Of a DNA stretch of 64,000 nt, positions 1-7,676 are shown one piece after another. The first letter of the stretch is position 1, and each line of letters begins with the position of its first letter. Under the pieces are notes generated by a model. That model was not told the DNA's origin and ran no database searches. It was given only the letters and a program-made list of their open reading frames with translations. The translations under genes and the position numbers were made by a program. This stretch comes from Mucilaginibacter terrenus. Its GTDB lineage: Bacteria > Bacteroidota > Bacteroidia > Sphingobacteriales > Sphingobacteriaceae. The stretch is from contig NZ_QWDE01000001.1 of NCBI RefSeq assembly GCF_003432065.1, positions 62,001 through 126,000 of the forward strand, read 5' to 3'.

Positions 1-340
1 CAGCGGCATGTACACCAACAAAGTTGCCGCCCGCTTGCATGTAGCGCTCCAGGTCGGCCTGCTGGTAGTTGTTCAGCATATAACCGGTAGTGTTCAGGAA
101 AACCAGCGCGCTGTATTTACTCAGGTTGCTCTCGGTTATCTTGGCAGCGTCAGAAGTGGTATCTACCAGGAAGCCGTTTTCTGTACCCAGCTTCATAATA
201 GCAGGCGCACCAACAGCAATAGACTCGTGGTGGTAGCCCGAAGTTTTGGTAAAAACAAGTATCCTCGGCTTAACAGGTATCTTGCTGAAGTTGAACAGCA
301 CAACGCATAGCGCAAGCAGGAGGGTAATTTTCAATCTCAT
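1..340 (-). CDS. ThuA-like domain protein, N-terminal part (cut by window edge)
   Basis: The reverse strand is open from an ATG at 338-340 to the window edge, 113 codons. It begins with a hydrophobic signal-like stretch (about residues 4-19), followed by a beta strand and a loop of the type VFTKTSGYHHES, then LVFLNTTGYMLNNYQQ and FVGVHAA. These words are typical of the ThuA/trehalose-utilisation fold, which resembles class I glutamine amidotransferases and is common in exported Bacteroidota proteins, often fused to cytochrome c or PQQ-dehydrogenase-like domains. The downstream domains lie outside the window, so the full architecture and substrate are unknown. It is divergent from the HAD hydrolase gene, with 327 bases between them. 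Confidence 0.8.
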   Translation of the reverse strand, partial: MRLKITLLLALCVVLFNFSKIPVKPRILVFTKTSGYHHESIAVGAPAIMKLGTENGFLVDTTSDAAKITESNLSKYSALVFLNTTGYMLNNYQQADLERYMQAGGNFVGVHAA

Positions 341-667
341 ATAAAGTGTTTAATTGGTAATTCTAATTGGTGGTATAATTCATTGTGTACATTATACGCA
401 ATAAATATAAAGCTTTAAATTGTATACAGCTAAGGTATCTTAAAAAAAATTGTTCTTAAGCCTTTACAAGTGCTTAATATACCGTTGCGTTATATTGTAA
501 TGCAATTTTTACTCAGTAGCTGATTTAACGGGTTATATTTTGTTAACATTGCCTTGCTGATCATTCCCATAGTCTTTCTTTCTGCCTAAACCTTAAAACC
601 ATAAATAAAGCTTTTGGTTGTAACCTCTACAGCCTGTTGACAGCGCTGTGCTAAAAATCAGCAAAGA
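341..667. other. Intergenic region between divergent genes
   Basis: This 327-base AT-rich region separates the ThuA-like gene (leftward) from the HAD hydrolase gene (rightward) and must hold both promoters. I found no exact TAnnTTTG box in either direction; TATATTTTG near 535 is a near miss for the rightward gene. I see no convincing ORF, hairpin terminator or repeat. Confidence 0.5.
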
Positions 668-1441
668 ATGAAACACGGGTTAATGATTGACATGGATGGC
701 GTTATATATGCCGGGGATACGCTGATTGAAGGAGCGGACATATTTATTAAACGCCTGCTCGAGGAGGATGTACCTTTTACTTTCCTGTCTAACAATAGCC
801 AACGCACGCGGACAGAGTCTGTTGAGAAACTGGGCAAGCTGGGTATTGAGGTAACTGAAGAACATATTTACAACAGTGCTATGGCTACCAGTACTTTTCT
901 GAAAGATCAGTACCCAGGGTGCAGTGCTTACGTGCTGGGCGAAGGTGGCTTGCTAACCAGCCTGGAAGAAACTGGAATAGTGCTGGTGGATAAAGACCCA
1001 GACTTTGTTATACTTGGTGAAGGGCACGAATTTACCTTGCAAATGGTGCACAGTGCTGTGGATATGATCTTGGCGGGTGCAAAGTTTATTGCCACTAACC
1101 GCGACCCATCTCCCCGGAAAGCAGGTTGGAACAACCTCGGCATTGCCGCTACAGCCGCCATGATTGAGGAAGCCAGCGGCCGCGAAGCTTTTGTAATAGG
1201 GAAACCAAGCCCCGTGATGATGCGCTCTGCAAGTGCTTACATGCAACTGTTACCCTCGCAGACCACCATAATTGGCGACACGATGGAGACCGATATAAAA
1301 GGTGGTATTTATATGGGCTTTAAAACTGTCCTGGTATTATCCGGCATGGCAGATAAAGAAACTCTTTCTACCTACGCCTATAAACCTAACCTGGTAGTAA
1401 AGGCTGTAAATGAAATAGAGCTGCCCTTAAAATGGTGGTAA
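668..1441 (+). CDS. HAD-IIA family hydrolase (NagD-like phosphatase)
   Basis: This is a 257-residue cytoplasmic phosphatase of the haloacid dehalogenase superfamily, subclass IIA. Motif I is MIDMDGVIYAG near the N-terminus (nucleophile and acid Asp in DMDG), motif II is FLSNNSQRT near residue 40, and the C-terminal motif IV is IIGDTMETDIKGG near residue 200. Between them lies the alpha/beta cap typical of NagD and p-nitrophenylphosphatase-like enzymes. Family members dephosphorylate nucleotides or sugar phosphates, but the physiological substrate cannot be read from sequence. Length matches the family. No signal peptide. It is monocistronic as far as the layout shows, facing the convergent NTF2-like gene. 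Confidence 0.9.
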   Translation: MKHGLMIDMDGVIYAGDTLIEGADIFIKRLLEEDVPFTFLSNNSQRTRTESVEKLGKLGIEVTEEHIYNSAMATSTFLKDQYPGCSAYVLGEGGLLTSLEETGIVLVDKDPDFVILGEGHEFTLQMVHSAVDMILAGAKFIATNRDPSPRKAGWNNLGIAATAAMIEEASGREAFVIGKPSPVMMRSASAYMQLLPSQTTIIGDTMETDIKGGIYMGFKTVLVLSGMADKETLSTYAYKPNLVVKAVNEIELPLKWW

Positions 1442-1476
1442 GCCGCTGAAAGCTTTGCAGCAAAGTTAAGTGTGCC

Positions 1477-1848
1477 TTATTGAGCAGGCGCGTCAAGCAA
1501 TAAATGTAACAACTTTATCTGATGGTTTTCGACAATTGCAATGTCCATACCCGTAGCTACGGGTGTTTGGCCGGGGATGCCCAGTGTCCAGGTAATGTGC
1601 TGCACCTGGTGGTTAACATGCGATGGCCTGCTCAGCTCAAACTTAAATTCCAGTGGCCATTGCGACTGGAGCTTGGAGATTAGCTCGTTTATAGCCTCAT
1701 AACCTTCAATTGCCGGTCCGTCGTTCGACTCATAGAAAACAATGTCGGCAGCGTATATCTCTGCCATAGCTTTTAGCCTTTTTTCCGGATCACGGTCGTT
1801 CCATATTATTAAAAGGCTGTCCTCTAAAAGTTTTGCGCTGCTATCCAT
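1477..1848 (-). CDS. Nuclear transport factor 2 / SnoaL-like protein
   Basis: This is a small (123-residue) NTF2-like cone-fold protein. The order is an N-terminal helix (LLEDSLLIIWNDRD), AEIYAADIVFYE, then a beta-rich C-terminal half with HVNHQVQHITWTLG and TGMDIAIVENHQI, the usual SnoaL-like pattern. Such proteins can be small isomerases, hydrolases or ligand-binding proteins, and nothing here fixes the activity. The open frame extends upstream, but I chose the ATG at 1848 because an exact TAnnTTTG box (TACATTTG, reverse strand, 1867-1874) lies just upstream and a longer start would run into the divergent map gene. It is convergent with the HAD gene. Confidence 0.8.
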   Translation of the reverse strand: MDSSAKLLEDSLLIIWNDRDPEKRLKAMAEIYAADIVFYESNDGPAIEGYEAINELISKLQSQWPLEFKFELSRPSHVNHQVQHITWTLGIPGQTPVATGMDIAIVENHQIKLLHLLLDAPAQ

Positions 1849-1866
1849 TATTGATGTTGTTTGTTT

Positions 1867-1874
1867 CAAATGTA
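1867..1874 (-). promoter_or_regulatory. -7 promoter box of the NTF2-like gene
   Basis: TACATTTG on the reverse strand matches the Bacteroidota -7 consensus TAnnTTTG exactly and sits 18 bases before the chosen ATG. I see no TTTG at the usual -33 spacing, so this is half a promoter by sequence alone. Confidence 0.45.
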
Positions 1875-1926
1875 TCATTTCTGATGAATCTGACATGCGG
1901 CAAACGCAGCCCGATGTATAAATTCT

Positions 1927-1934
1927 TAATTTTG
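1927..1934 (+). promoter_or_regulatory. -7 promoter box of map
   Basis: TAATTTTG matches TAnnTTTG exactly and ends 20 bases before the map start codon, implying a short leader of roughly 15-17 bases. No -33 TTTG is visible at the right distance. With the box at 1867-1874 it makes a compact divergent promoter region. Confidence 0.45.
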
Positions 1935-1954
1935 CGGCAGATAAAAGTTTCACC

Positions 1955-2719
1955 ATGTCTATATCCACCGAAAACGAAAGAACCGGGATGCAGCAGGCCA
2001 GCGATGCGGTTGCCATTACGCTTAAAAAGATGCGGGAGTATGCAAAACCCGGTATATCTACAAAGGAACTTGACGACTACGGCGGCAAATTACTGGCAGA
2101 ACTTGGCGCATCATCGGCACCATTGCTTACCTATAATTTCCCCGGGTATACCTGCATAAGCGTTAACGAAGTAGCCGCGCACGGCATACCATCAGCAAAT
2201 GTGATACTTAAAGAGGGCGACCTGATAAATATCGACGTATCTGCAGAGCTGAACGGCTATTGGGCCGATAACGGTGGGTCATTCGTTATAGGAGAGGACC
2301 TGCACGGCCATGGCAAGCTGGTAGAAGCATCTAAAGAGATATTAAAGAAAGCCATCAGCAACATTAAAGGCGGTGTTAGGATATCTGATATTGGCAAGCT
2401 TATAGAGACCGAAGCTAAAAAGGCAGGGTATACTGTCCTGAAGAACTTAACCGGACACGGCGTGGGCCGCAGCCTGCATGAAGAGCCACACGAAATTGCT
2501 AATTACTGCGACAGGTATAACACCACCCGTTTCAAAAAGAATTCTGTAGTGGCGATAGAGACTTTTATTTCCACAAAGTCGACCATTGCCGAAACACAGG
2601 CCGATGGATGGACACTTATTGGCAACCGCGGCGGGTTTGTTGCACAGCACGAACATACTATAATGGTGACCGGCGGCCAGCCGGTAATTTTTACCGCTGA
2701 GAACGGCATTTGGGATTAA
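1955..2719 (+). CDS. map: Type I methionine aminopeptidase
   Basis: This 254-residue cytosolic metalloprotease removes the initiator methionine from nascent proteins. The five metal ligands of the pita-bread fold are all present at expected spacing: Asp94 (NIDVSAEL), Asp105 (GYWADNGGS), His168 (TGHGVGRSLHEEP), Glu202 (VVAIETF) and Glu233 (AQHEHT). It lacks the N-terminal zinc-finger extension found in some type I enzymes. Bacteroidota often carry a second map beside secY in the ribosomal operon; this copy stands alone, so it could be a paralogue of the housekeeping enzyme. It is convergent with the DUF2200 gene. Confidence 0.93.
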   Translation: MSISTENERTGMQQASDAVAITLKKMREYAKPGISTKELDDYGGKLLAELGASSAPLLTYNFPGYTCISVNEVAAHGIPSANVILKEGDLINIDVSAELNGYWADNGGSFVIGEDLHGHGKLVEASKEILKKAISNIKGGVRISDIGKLIETEAKKAGYTVLKNLTGHGVGRSLHEEPHEIANYCDRYNTTRFKKNSVVAIETFISTKSTIAETQADGWTLIGNRGGFVAQHEHTIMVTGGQPVIFTAENGIWD

Positions 2720-2730
2720 GCCCCGCCAAC

Positions 2731-3081
2731 TTATTTGCGTAATATTTTGTCCATAGCTTTACCTTTTGCCAGTTCGTCTATCAGCTTATCCATATAGCGT
2801 ATCTTCTGCATTAGCTCATCTTCGATGTCTTCTACACGATAGCCGCAAATTACACCAGTTATTTTCGATGCATTTGGGTGCAGCTGAGGCGCTTCTGCAA
2901 AAAAGGCTTCCAGGCTGCATTTATCATCAATTTGCTGCTGTAGCTGCTGTTGGCTATAACCCGTTAGCCAGCAGATAACGGCGTCTGCCTCTTCCTTTGT
3001 ACGGCCTTTCTTCTCTACTTTGTTAATGTAGTGGGGGTACACGCCCGCAAAGGACATTTTGTAAACTTTGGTGTTATCCAT
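2731..3081 (-). CDS. DUF2200 family protein
   Basis: This 116-residue protein matches the DUF2200 family by its opening pattern ([23 protein letters not shown]), the central ICWLTGYSQ segment and the later [35 protein letters not shown]. The family is small, soluble and widespread in bacteria; its function is unknown as far as I know. I used the ATG at 3081 (MDNTKVYKM) because the family begins at this point and the upstream seven codons add nothing recognisable. It ends 12 bases from the map stop codon, convergent. Confidence 0.88.
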   Translation of the reverse strand: MDNTKVYKMSFAGVYPHYINKVEKKGRTKEEADAVICWLTGYSQQQLQQQIDDKCSLEAFFAEAPQLHPNASKITGVICGYRVEDIEDELMQKIRYMDKLIDELAKGKAMDKILRK

Positions 3082-3213
3082 TGATGCCGGGTTTATACAC
3101 AATTATAGTACTTGTTAATACAACTTAATAATCTATCTGCATCAATTCTCAGTTTTAAAAAATGTAGCAAGCAAGCCCCCGTTTACTTATCTTACGCCCA
3201 ATTATACATCACC

Positions 3214-5076
3214 ATGATCTCATTTCTGCAACGCGCTTTACTCATTGCTGCTTTTACTTTAGCTGGATACAGCATTCACGCCCAGGTCGCCCGTTTTACT
3301 ATTAAGAGCCCTGATAATAAAATATCAGCAACGTTTTTTAACAGTAACGGTGCGTTATATTACAAGGTGCAGTTTAAGGGCCAAGCTGTTATTGAACCAT
3401 CGGCCATGGGTTTGGTGGTAGATAGCAGTGTTTACGCAAAATGCAAGCCGATACATCCATCCAAAATAGCGTTAATAAGAAACACTTTCGCCTGGCGGGG
3501 TGTACACAGCTTGGCTCAACACCACGCAAACTCATCAACAATTAAAATTATGTCCGATGATAAAAGCAAAGCTGACTGGGCCGTTGATGTGCAGGTGTTT
3601 AACAACGGTGTTGCTTTCAGGTACAATATTCCTCATAATGGCGTTGCAGAAGTTAGCCGTGAGCTAACTGAGTTTACTGTTCCTGCGCAGTCTGCCGTTT
3701 GGTGGCAGGGAGATATCCATAACTATGAAGGTGAGTATACCAGGAGCCAGCCATCTGCCATCAAGAAAGGGCAGCCTATTGGTATGCCGCTTACATTAGT
3801 GCTGCCCAATAACTTCGGCTATGCCGCCGTTACAGAGGCTGGTATTAACAACTTTGCCGGGGCACATCTTGTAGCAGGTGGTTTCAATTCGTTTTATACT
3901 GCTCTTGAAGGAAACGTAAAGCTAAGCGGCAGTACCAAAACACCATGGCGGGTGATCAGCATAGGGCAAAACCTTAATGAGCTGGTTAACGCTGATATTG
4001 TGGCCAGCTTATCTGATAAGCCGGACGCAATATTGTTCCCTCAAGGCTTTAATACCCCTTGGATAAAACCGGGCAAAAGTGTATGGTCATGGATGACGGC
4101 TAACCGCGCTGTTACTCCGGAGAACATGCGGAAGTTTTCTGACCTGGCGGCACAATGCGGCATCCCTTACAATCTTGTTGATGATGGCTGGGGAAAGTGG
4201 CGCGAGCCAGGCAAAGACCAATGGCAGATACTCAAGGATCTGGTCGATTACTCTGCTGCTAAAAACGTAAAGATTTGGGTTTGGGCTGCCTATCCCGACA
4301 ACAATGGCTTACCGGGACTTAGGGACTCGGTTTACCTCAAGACATTTCTAACCAAATGCCACGAGATGGGTGTAGCAGGGGTAAAGATTGATTTCATGAG
4401 CAGCGAATCCCAAAATGTGATGGCTTTTTACGAGCGTGCGTGCAGAGAAGCCGCCAGGCTTAAGTTAATGATTGATTTTCATGGTGCAGGTAAACCGTCT
4501 GGACAAAGCCGTACCTGGCCTAACGAGCTTACAAGAGAAGCTGTACGGGGACTTGAATACAGCGACGATACCGATTGGCCTACCCACAATACCATCATCC
4601 CGTTTACCCGTTACTTGGCTGGGCCTGGGGATTATACGCCGCTTAGCACGGCTAAGTTTGTATCGAATACCACGCTTGCTCACCAGGTTGCTACAGTGGT
4701 GACATTTACATCGCCGTTTTTGTGTTTGGGTGTTGACCCGGCCGACTTGCTGAAAAGCGAAGCATTGCCGTTTGTACGGGCTATACCTAGCGTATGGGAC
4801 GAAACAATTGTGTTGCAACCAAGCGCCATAGGTGAAGTGTGCGTAATGGCCCGCCGCAGTGGCACAAAGTGGTTTTTGGCTGTAATAAACAATAAGCAGG
4901 CAAAAGATATTACAGTGCCATTGTCGTTTCTTGGTGATAAAACTTACAGCTGCAAGTCGCTTGGGAATACTACCCTGTCAGGTAAAATAAACGGTGGAGG
5001 CCGGCCCACCAATAAAATGATCAAGGTTGCGCTAAAATCCGGTGACGGCATGGTAGCTATTTTTGAGCCGATGTAA
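3214..5076 (+). CDS. Glycoside hydrolase family 97 enzyme, exported
   Basis: This 620-residue enzyme has a cleavable signal peptide (MISFLQRALLIAAFTLAGYSIHAQ), an N-terminal GH97 beta-sandwich (about 25-290), a TIM barrel (about 300-550) and a short C-terminal beta domain. Asp393 in GVKIDFM lies where retaining GH97 enzymes carry the catalytic nucleophile, and Glu448 in RGLEYSDDTDW is 55 residues later, the Asp-to-Glu spacing I recall for a characterised Bacteroides GH97 alpha-galactosidase. Inverting SusB-type members lack that Asp. I therefore infer a retaining alpha-galactosidase-type enzyme, less likely an alpha-glucosidase. The start at 3214 gives a clean signal peptide; the upstream 34 codons are discarded. 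No SusC/D pair is adjacent. Confidence 0.9.
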   Translation: MISFLQRALLIAAFTLAGYSIHAQVARFTIKSPDNKISATFFNSNGALYYKVQFKGQAVIEPSAMGLVVDSSVYAKCKPIHPSKIALIRNTFAWRGVHSLAQHHANSSTIKIMSDDKSKADWAVDVQVFNNGVAFRYNIPHNGVAEVSRELTEFTVPAQSAVWWQGDIHNYEGEYTRSQPSAIKKGQPIGMPLTLVLPNNFGYAAVTEAGINNFAGAHLVAGGFNSFYTALEGNVKLSGSTKTPWRVISIGQNLNELVNADIVASLSDKPDAILFPQGFNTPWIKPGKSVWSWMTANRAVTPENMRKFSDLAAQCGIPYNLVDDGWGKWREPGKDQWQILKDLVDYSAAKNVKIWVWAAYPDNNGLPGLRDSVYLKTFLTKCHEMGVAGVKIDFMSSESQNVMAFYERACREAARLKLMIDFHGAGKPSGQSRTWPNELTREAVRGLEYSDDTDWPTHNTIIPFTRYLAGPGDYTPLSTAKFVSNTTLAHQVATVVTFTSPFLCLGVDPADLLKSEALPFVRAIPSVWDETIVLQPSAIGEVCVMARRSGTKWFLAVINNKQAKDITVPLSFLGDKTYSCKSLGNTTLSGKINGGGRPTNKMIKVALKSGDGMVAIFEPM

Positions 5077-5130
5077 GGAAAACTATGATCCTGCCGATTG
5101 GTTACAACAGCGTGGTATACGGTAATTACA

Positions 5131-5167
5131 TAAAAAATGAGTAGCCAGTGTTTATCTGCCTACTCAT
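5131..5167 (-). terminator. Intrinsic terminator overlapping the stop codon of the 60-residue gene
   Basis: Arms at 5137-5148 and 5156-5167 pair over 12 bases with one C-C mismatch around a 7-base loop. On the reverse strand the stem is followed by a run of six T (complement of 5132-5137). The stop codon of the small gene (5160-5162) lies inside the first arm. Confidence 0.7.
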
Positions 5168-5342
5168 CCCGCTTTATAATTTCGTTATCTCCTTCTTGCG
5201 GCACTTCATCAACCTGGCTGTCATCGCTTGTTAACAGGCAGTTACTAAGCTGTTGAACTATTGAGGTTAAAGACTCATCGTTTCCTGCCAGTGCAATAAC
5301 TTTCCTGATTTGTTCAGGAGTTGCTTCGATATCTATTTTCAT
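5160..5342 (-). CDS. Small hypothetical protein (60 residues)
   Basis: I do not recognise this protein. From the ATG at 5342 it encodes 60 residues beginning MKIDIEATPEQIRKVIAL, with a helical, charged N-terminal half (Glu, Gln, Lys, Arg) and an acidic C-terminal tail rich in Asp and Glu (DDSQVDEVPQEGDNEI). There is no signal peptide or membrane segment. The frame extends further upstream (18 hydrophobic codons), but those look like non-coding leader. It is supported as a real gene by an intrinsic terminator placed exactly at its stop codon. Confidence 0.65.
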   Translation of the reverse strand: MKIDIEATPEQIRKVIALAGNDESLTSIVQQLSNCLLTSDDSQVDEVPQEGDNEIIKRDE

Positions 5343-5569
5343 GGTGATAACAAAGCAATAAAAAAGCCAGAAAAGTAGAGATAGTTGATTAAGCAACCCG
5401 CATCGGCGAAGCTTACGGCGTGTGTTTTTGGTAGAAAGCTTATAACGTTTGACAATCCCGTTGAGAGCGGCGCTGTGGAAGTAGAAAGGCTTTATGCTTG
5501 AAAGGAAATTTTATAATATTTATTATCTTTTAATAAAGTTGATTAACTTATAGCACATTAAACTTTATC

Positions 5570-6373
5570 ATGAAAAAATTAATACTATTTGTAACACTTG
5601 CAATGTATGTCTTTACCAGTTGCAAGAAAGATGCTGTGAGATCAAATCTTGAACCTGCTAGCACTAACACTGACTCTGTAATCTCCAGAACTATCAAAGT
5701 AAACACCGTAAGCCCTGGTAGTGCAGTGGCTGTTGCATACGAAAACGGCCGTTACATCGCACACCTGGGTTTTGGAGACTTGGATCTGGGAAATATTTAT
5801 TTTCCTTCAGGAGATTTCATAGAAAATGAAGCCGTATTGCAAGTTGATAATTATTCTGCAGGAGGTCCTTATATAGCTGCGCCATATACTTACTTGCTTG
5901 GTAACTCCAAAATAGAATATAGCGCTGATGTTAAGAGTTTTGAAAAAGAATGGAGCAAATTTTTCTCAGGACAGGTAAGCAGCAGCGTTAATCCGTATCC
6001 ACGACCGAACATCGATAACTACGTAAAAAACTATTACGGACAAGTTGGAGTGTACAAAGGCATTTTGGTCAGAAGTCACAGCGTAGCATCAACTGTAATC
6101 ATTCGCGAAAGTACTTTCGTGCCGCCAACAGCATCAAACGATTATGTTGTTCTTGGGGGGATTTTTGACCCGGTTACGAATGAAGTTTGGACATTATACG
6201 GCAAAGGGGGCTTTATAGTGAAAGCCGTGATTTATAGCAATACAGGCCTTATATATCCAATATCTTTAACAGGAACTTACTCAGGTACACAAGCCAATTA
6301 TCATATTGCCGGCTCAATCACCAGGACAGGCTATTCACCATTCTCATTTGACACATATGTGAGTCCAATGTAG
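5570..6373 (+). CDS. Hypothetical lipoprotein
   Basis: This 267-residue protein starts with a lipoprotein signal (MKKLILFVTLAMYVFTSC; lipidated Cys18 followed by KK), so it should sit in the outer or inner membrane facing the periplasm or surface. The mature part has a Ser/Thr-rich linker and then a largely beta-structured region with repeated Tyr and Gly. I recognise no family or catalytic motif. An intrinsic terminator follows. It stands alone between a small gene on the other strand and a transposase, in an AT-rich accessory stretch, so acquired origin is possible. Confidence 0.8.
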   Translation: MKKLILFVTLAMYVFTSCKKDAVRSNLEPASTNTDSVISRTIKVNTVSPGSAVAVAYENGRYIAHLGFGDLDLGNIYFPSGDFIENEAVLQVDNYSAGGPYIAAPYTYLLGNSKIEYSADVKSFEKEWSKFFSGQVSSSVNPYPRPNIDNYVKNYYGQVGVYKGILVRSHSVASTVIIRESTFVPPTASNDYVVLGGIFDPVTNEVWTLYGKGGFIVKAVIYSNTGLIYPISLTGTYSGTQANYHIAGSITRTGYSPFSFDTYVSPM

Positions 6374-6396
6374 TCAAAATGAATTTTTATCACATA

Positions 6397-6428
6397 ACGC
6401 CGATCTATTTAGATCGGCGTTTTTATTT
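6397..6428 (+). terminator. Intrinsic terminator after the lipoprotein gene
   Basis: A perfect 10-bp stem (ACGCCGATCT at 6397-6406 with its complement at 6411-6420) closes a 4-base loop and is followed by TTTTATTTT, 24 bases after the stop codon. Confidence 0.85.
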
Positions 6429-6456
6429 TATAATATCTAGAATGCTTTGCCCCCTT

Positions 6457-6482
6457 GCTGCCGCAAGCGTGCCGCGTGTGTC
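6457..6482 (+). repeat. REP-like element, left flank of the transposase
   Basis: The 26-base sequence beginning GCTGCCGCAAGCGTGCC matches, in inverted orientation, 22 of 26 positions of the element at 7081-7106 on the other side of the transposase gene. The shared core is GCGTGCCGCGTGTG. Such flanking inverted elements are expected for REP sequences and their RAYT transposase. Confidence 0.7.
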
Positions 6483-6523
6483 TTTTTGCCCGCGTTTAAA
6501 TTTAAAAATTTAGATTTACATCA

Positions 6524-7069
6524 ATGAGCAGGAAATACAAATTCTTAAATAAGGAAGGGTTGTACTTTGTAAGTTTCGCTACCGTAAATTGGATAGATGT
6601 ATTTACAAGATCTGTTTATTGTGAAGTAGTGGCAGATAGTTTAAATTACTGCTCAAAGAACTTGGGAATGAACATTTTTTGTTGGTGCATAATGCCGAGC
6701 CATGTTCATTTAATTTTTGCAGCACAAAATAATAATCCTGAATTGCTGTTAGGCCGTTTTAAAGAGTTTACATCGAAACAAATTGTAAAGGAGATTTTAG
6801 GTAACACACAAGAGTCTCGTCGTGAGTGGTTGCTTTGGATGTTTAAACGGGCAGCAGCTAAAAGCAGTAATGTAACCGGGCATCAATTTTGGCAGCACCA
6901 CAATAAACCGATACAACTTTGGAGTGCGGCGGTTATACAACAAAAGGCCGATTATATACATAACAACCCTGTAGAAGCGGGCTTTGTTACCGATTGCTGG
7001 CATTGGAAGTACTCTAGTGCTATCGATTACGCTGATGGCAAGGGGCTGATCGAAATAAGCTTCCTTTAA
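6524..7069 (+). CDS. REP-associated tyrosine transposase (RAYT, Y1/HUH family)
   Basis: This 181-residue single-strand DNA transposase belongs to the IS200/IS605-related Y1 superfamily. It opens with the typical MSRKYKFLNKEGLYFVSFATVNW, carries the HUH motif His60-Val-His62 in IMPSHVHLIF, then GRFKEFTSKQIVKEI, and ends with KADYIHNNPVEAGFV and WHWKYSSA; Tyr144 of YIHNNPV is the likely catalytic tyrosine. RAYTs act on short palindromic REP sequences rather than on a classical insertion sequence, and this gene is flanked by inverted REP-like copies at 6457-6482 and 7081-7106. The frame is intact, so the protein may still be active. Confidence 0.9.
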   Translation: MSRKYKFLNKEGLYFVSFATVNWIDVFTRSVYCEVVADSLNYCSKNLGMNIFCWCIMPSHVHLIFAAQNNNPELLLGRFKEFTSKQIVKEILGNTQESRREWLLWMFKRAAAKSSNVTGHQFWQHHNKPIQLWSAAVIQQKADYIHNNPVEAGFVTDCWHWKYSSAIDYADGKGLIEISFL

Positions 7070-7080
7070 AGGTTAGTTAT

Positions 7081-7106
7081 GGCACACGCGGCACGCGTGC
7101 GCCAGC
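7081..7106 (-). repeat. REP-like element, right flank of the transposase
   Basis: This 26-base element (GGCACACGCGGCACGCGTGC followed by GCCAGC) is the inverted partner of 6457-6482, with 22 of 26 positions identical. It folds on itself: GGCACACGCG and CGCGTGCGCC pair with one mismatch around a 3-base GCA loop, the palindromic form expected for a REP. Confidence 0.72.
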
Positions 7107-7181
7107 GGAGGGTAAATCAAACAAATCTGTTCAGCCATCTTTAAGCGTCATTTAATTGCTTGTTCATATATTTTGAACGCA

Positions 7182-7676
7182 CTAACTCTCTCTTTGAAGC
7201 CTGATTATCCGTGTTAGAATCATAAGACTACGATAGAGAGTAGCAGCTATAATAACCAGTCCTAAGACATTAGAGTAAAACAAAAACTTTTCATAAGCTT
7301 CACTTAGCAGCAGTTTTAATGTAAACCCTAAAACTGAAATAAAAACCAATGAATTAATACAGCCTTTTAAAAGCGTTGTAGTTTGAAAATAAAGCCTTGT
7401 TGAAAAGAAAAGGTCAAATAATGGCACATCGTCATTTTGAGTTCCATTAGGAATTTTAGCCCCAGTTTTAAAGGTAATCAATACCGTAAGTAACGTTAAA
7501 ACAAACCCAGCTAGGGTAAGAGAAATGGTTGATAGGTCTGTAGTTGTTGACAGGCTGGCACCCGGTTCCGGTAAATTGAAATGACCTTTGTGGTTAAGCC
7601 AAAAAAATATAGCACAAACAGAGCAGCCCAATAAATAGTCGTACAACAATGGGCGTTTGAAATAATTGTCTATCAT
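7182..7676 (-). CDS. Four-helix membrane protein, partner of the 325-residue gene
   Basis: This 164-residue protein has four predicted transmembrane helices, at about 11-30, 47-69, 98-122 and 130-155, with short polar loops and a basic C-terminus (RIIRLQRES). I recognise no family. Its ATG overlaps the last codon and stop of the upstream 325-residue gene by 4 bases (7673-7676), which indicates translational coupling and a joint function. Hand counts of single 60-base lines in the cassette give 28-37% G+C against 53-60% in sampled lines of the genes at 9.8 and 12.3 kb. A small multi-helix partner is what membrane-active effectors of two-gene defence systems look like, but this is inference only. 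Confidence 0.8.
   Translation of the reverse strand: MIDNYFKRPLLYDYLLGCSVCAIFFWLNHKGHFNLPEPGASLSTTTDLSTISLTLAGFVLTLLTVLITFKTGAKIPNGTQNDDVPLFDLFFSTRLYFQTTTLLKGCINSLVFISVLGFTLKLLLSEAYEKFLFYSNVLGLVIIAATLYRSLMILTRIIRLQRES

Noticed and set aside
6524-7069. Full insertion sequence with target-site duplication
   Set aside because: RAYT genes do not form classical IS ends; only REP-like flanks are seen and no duplicated target is visible.
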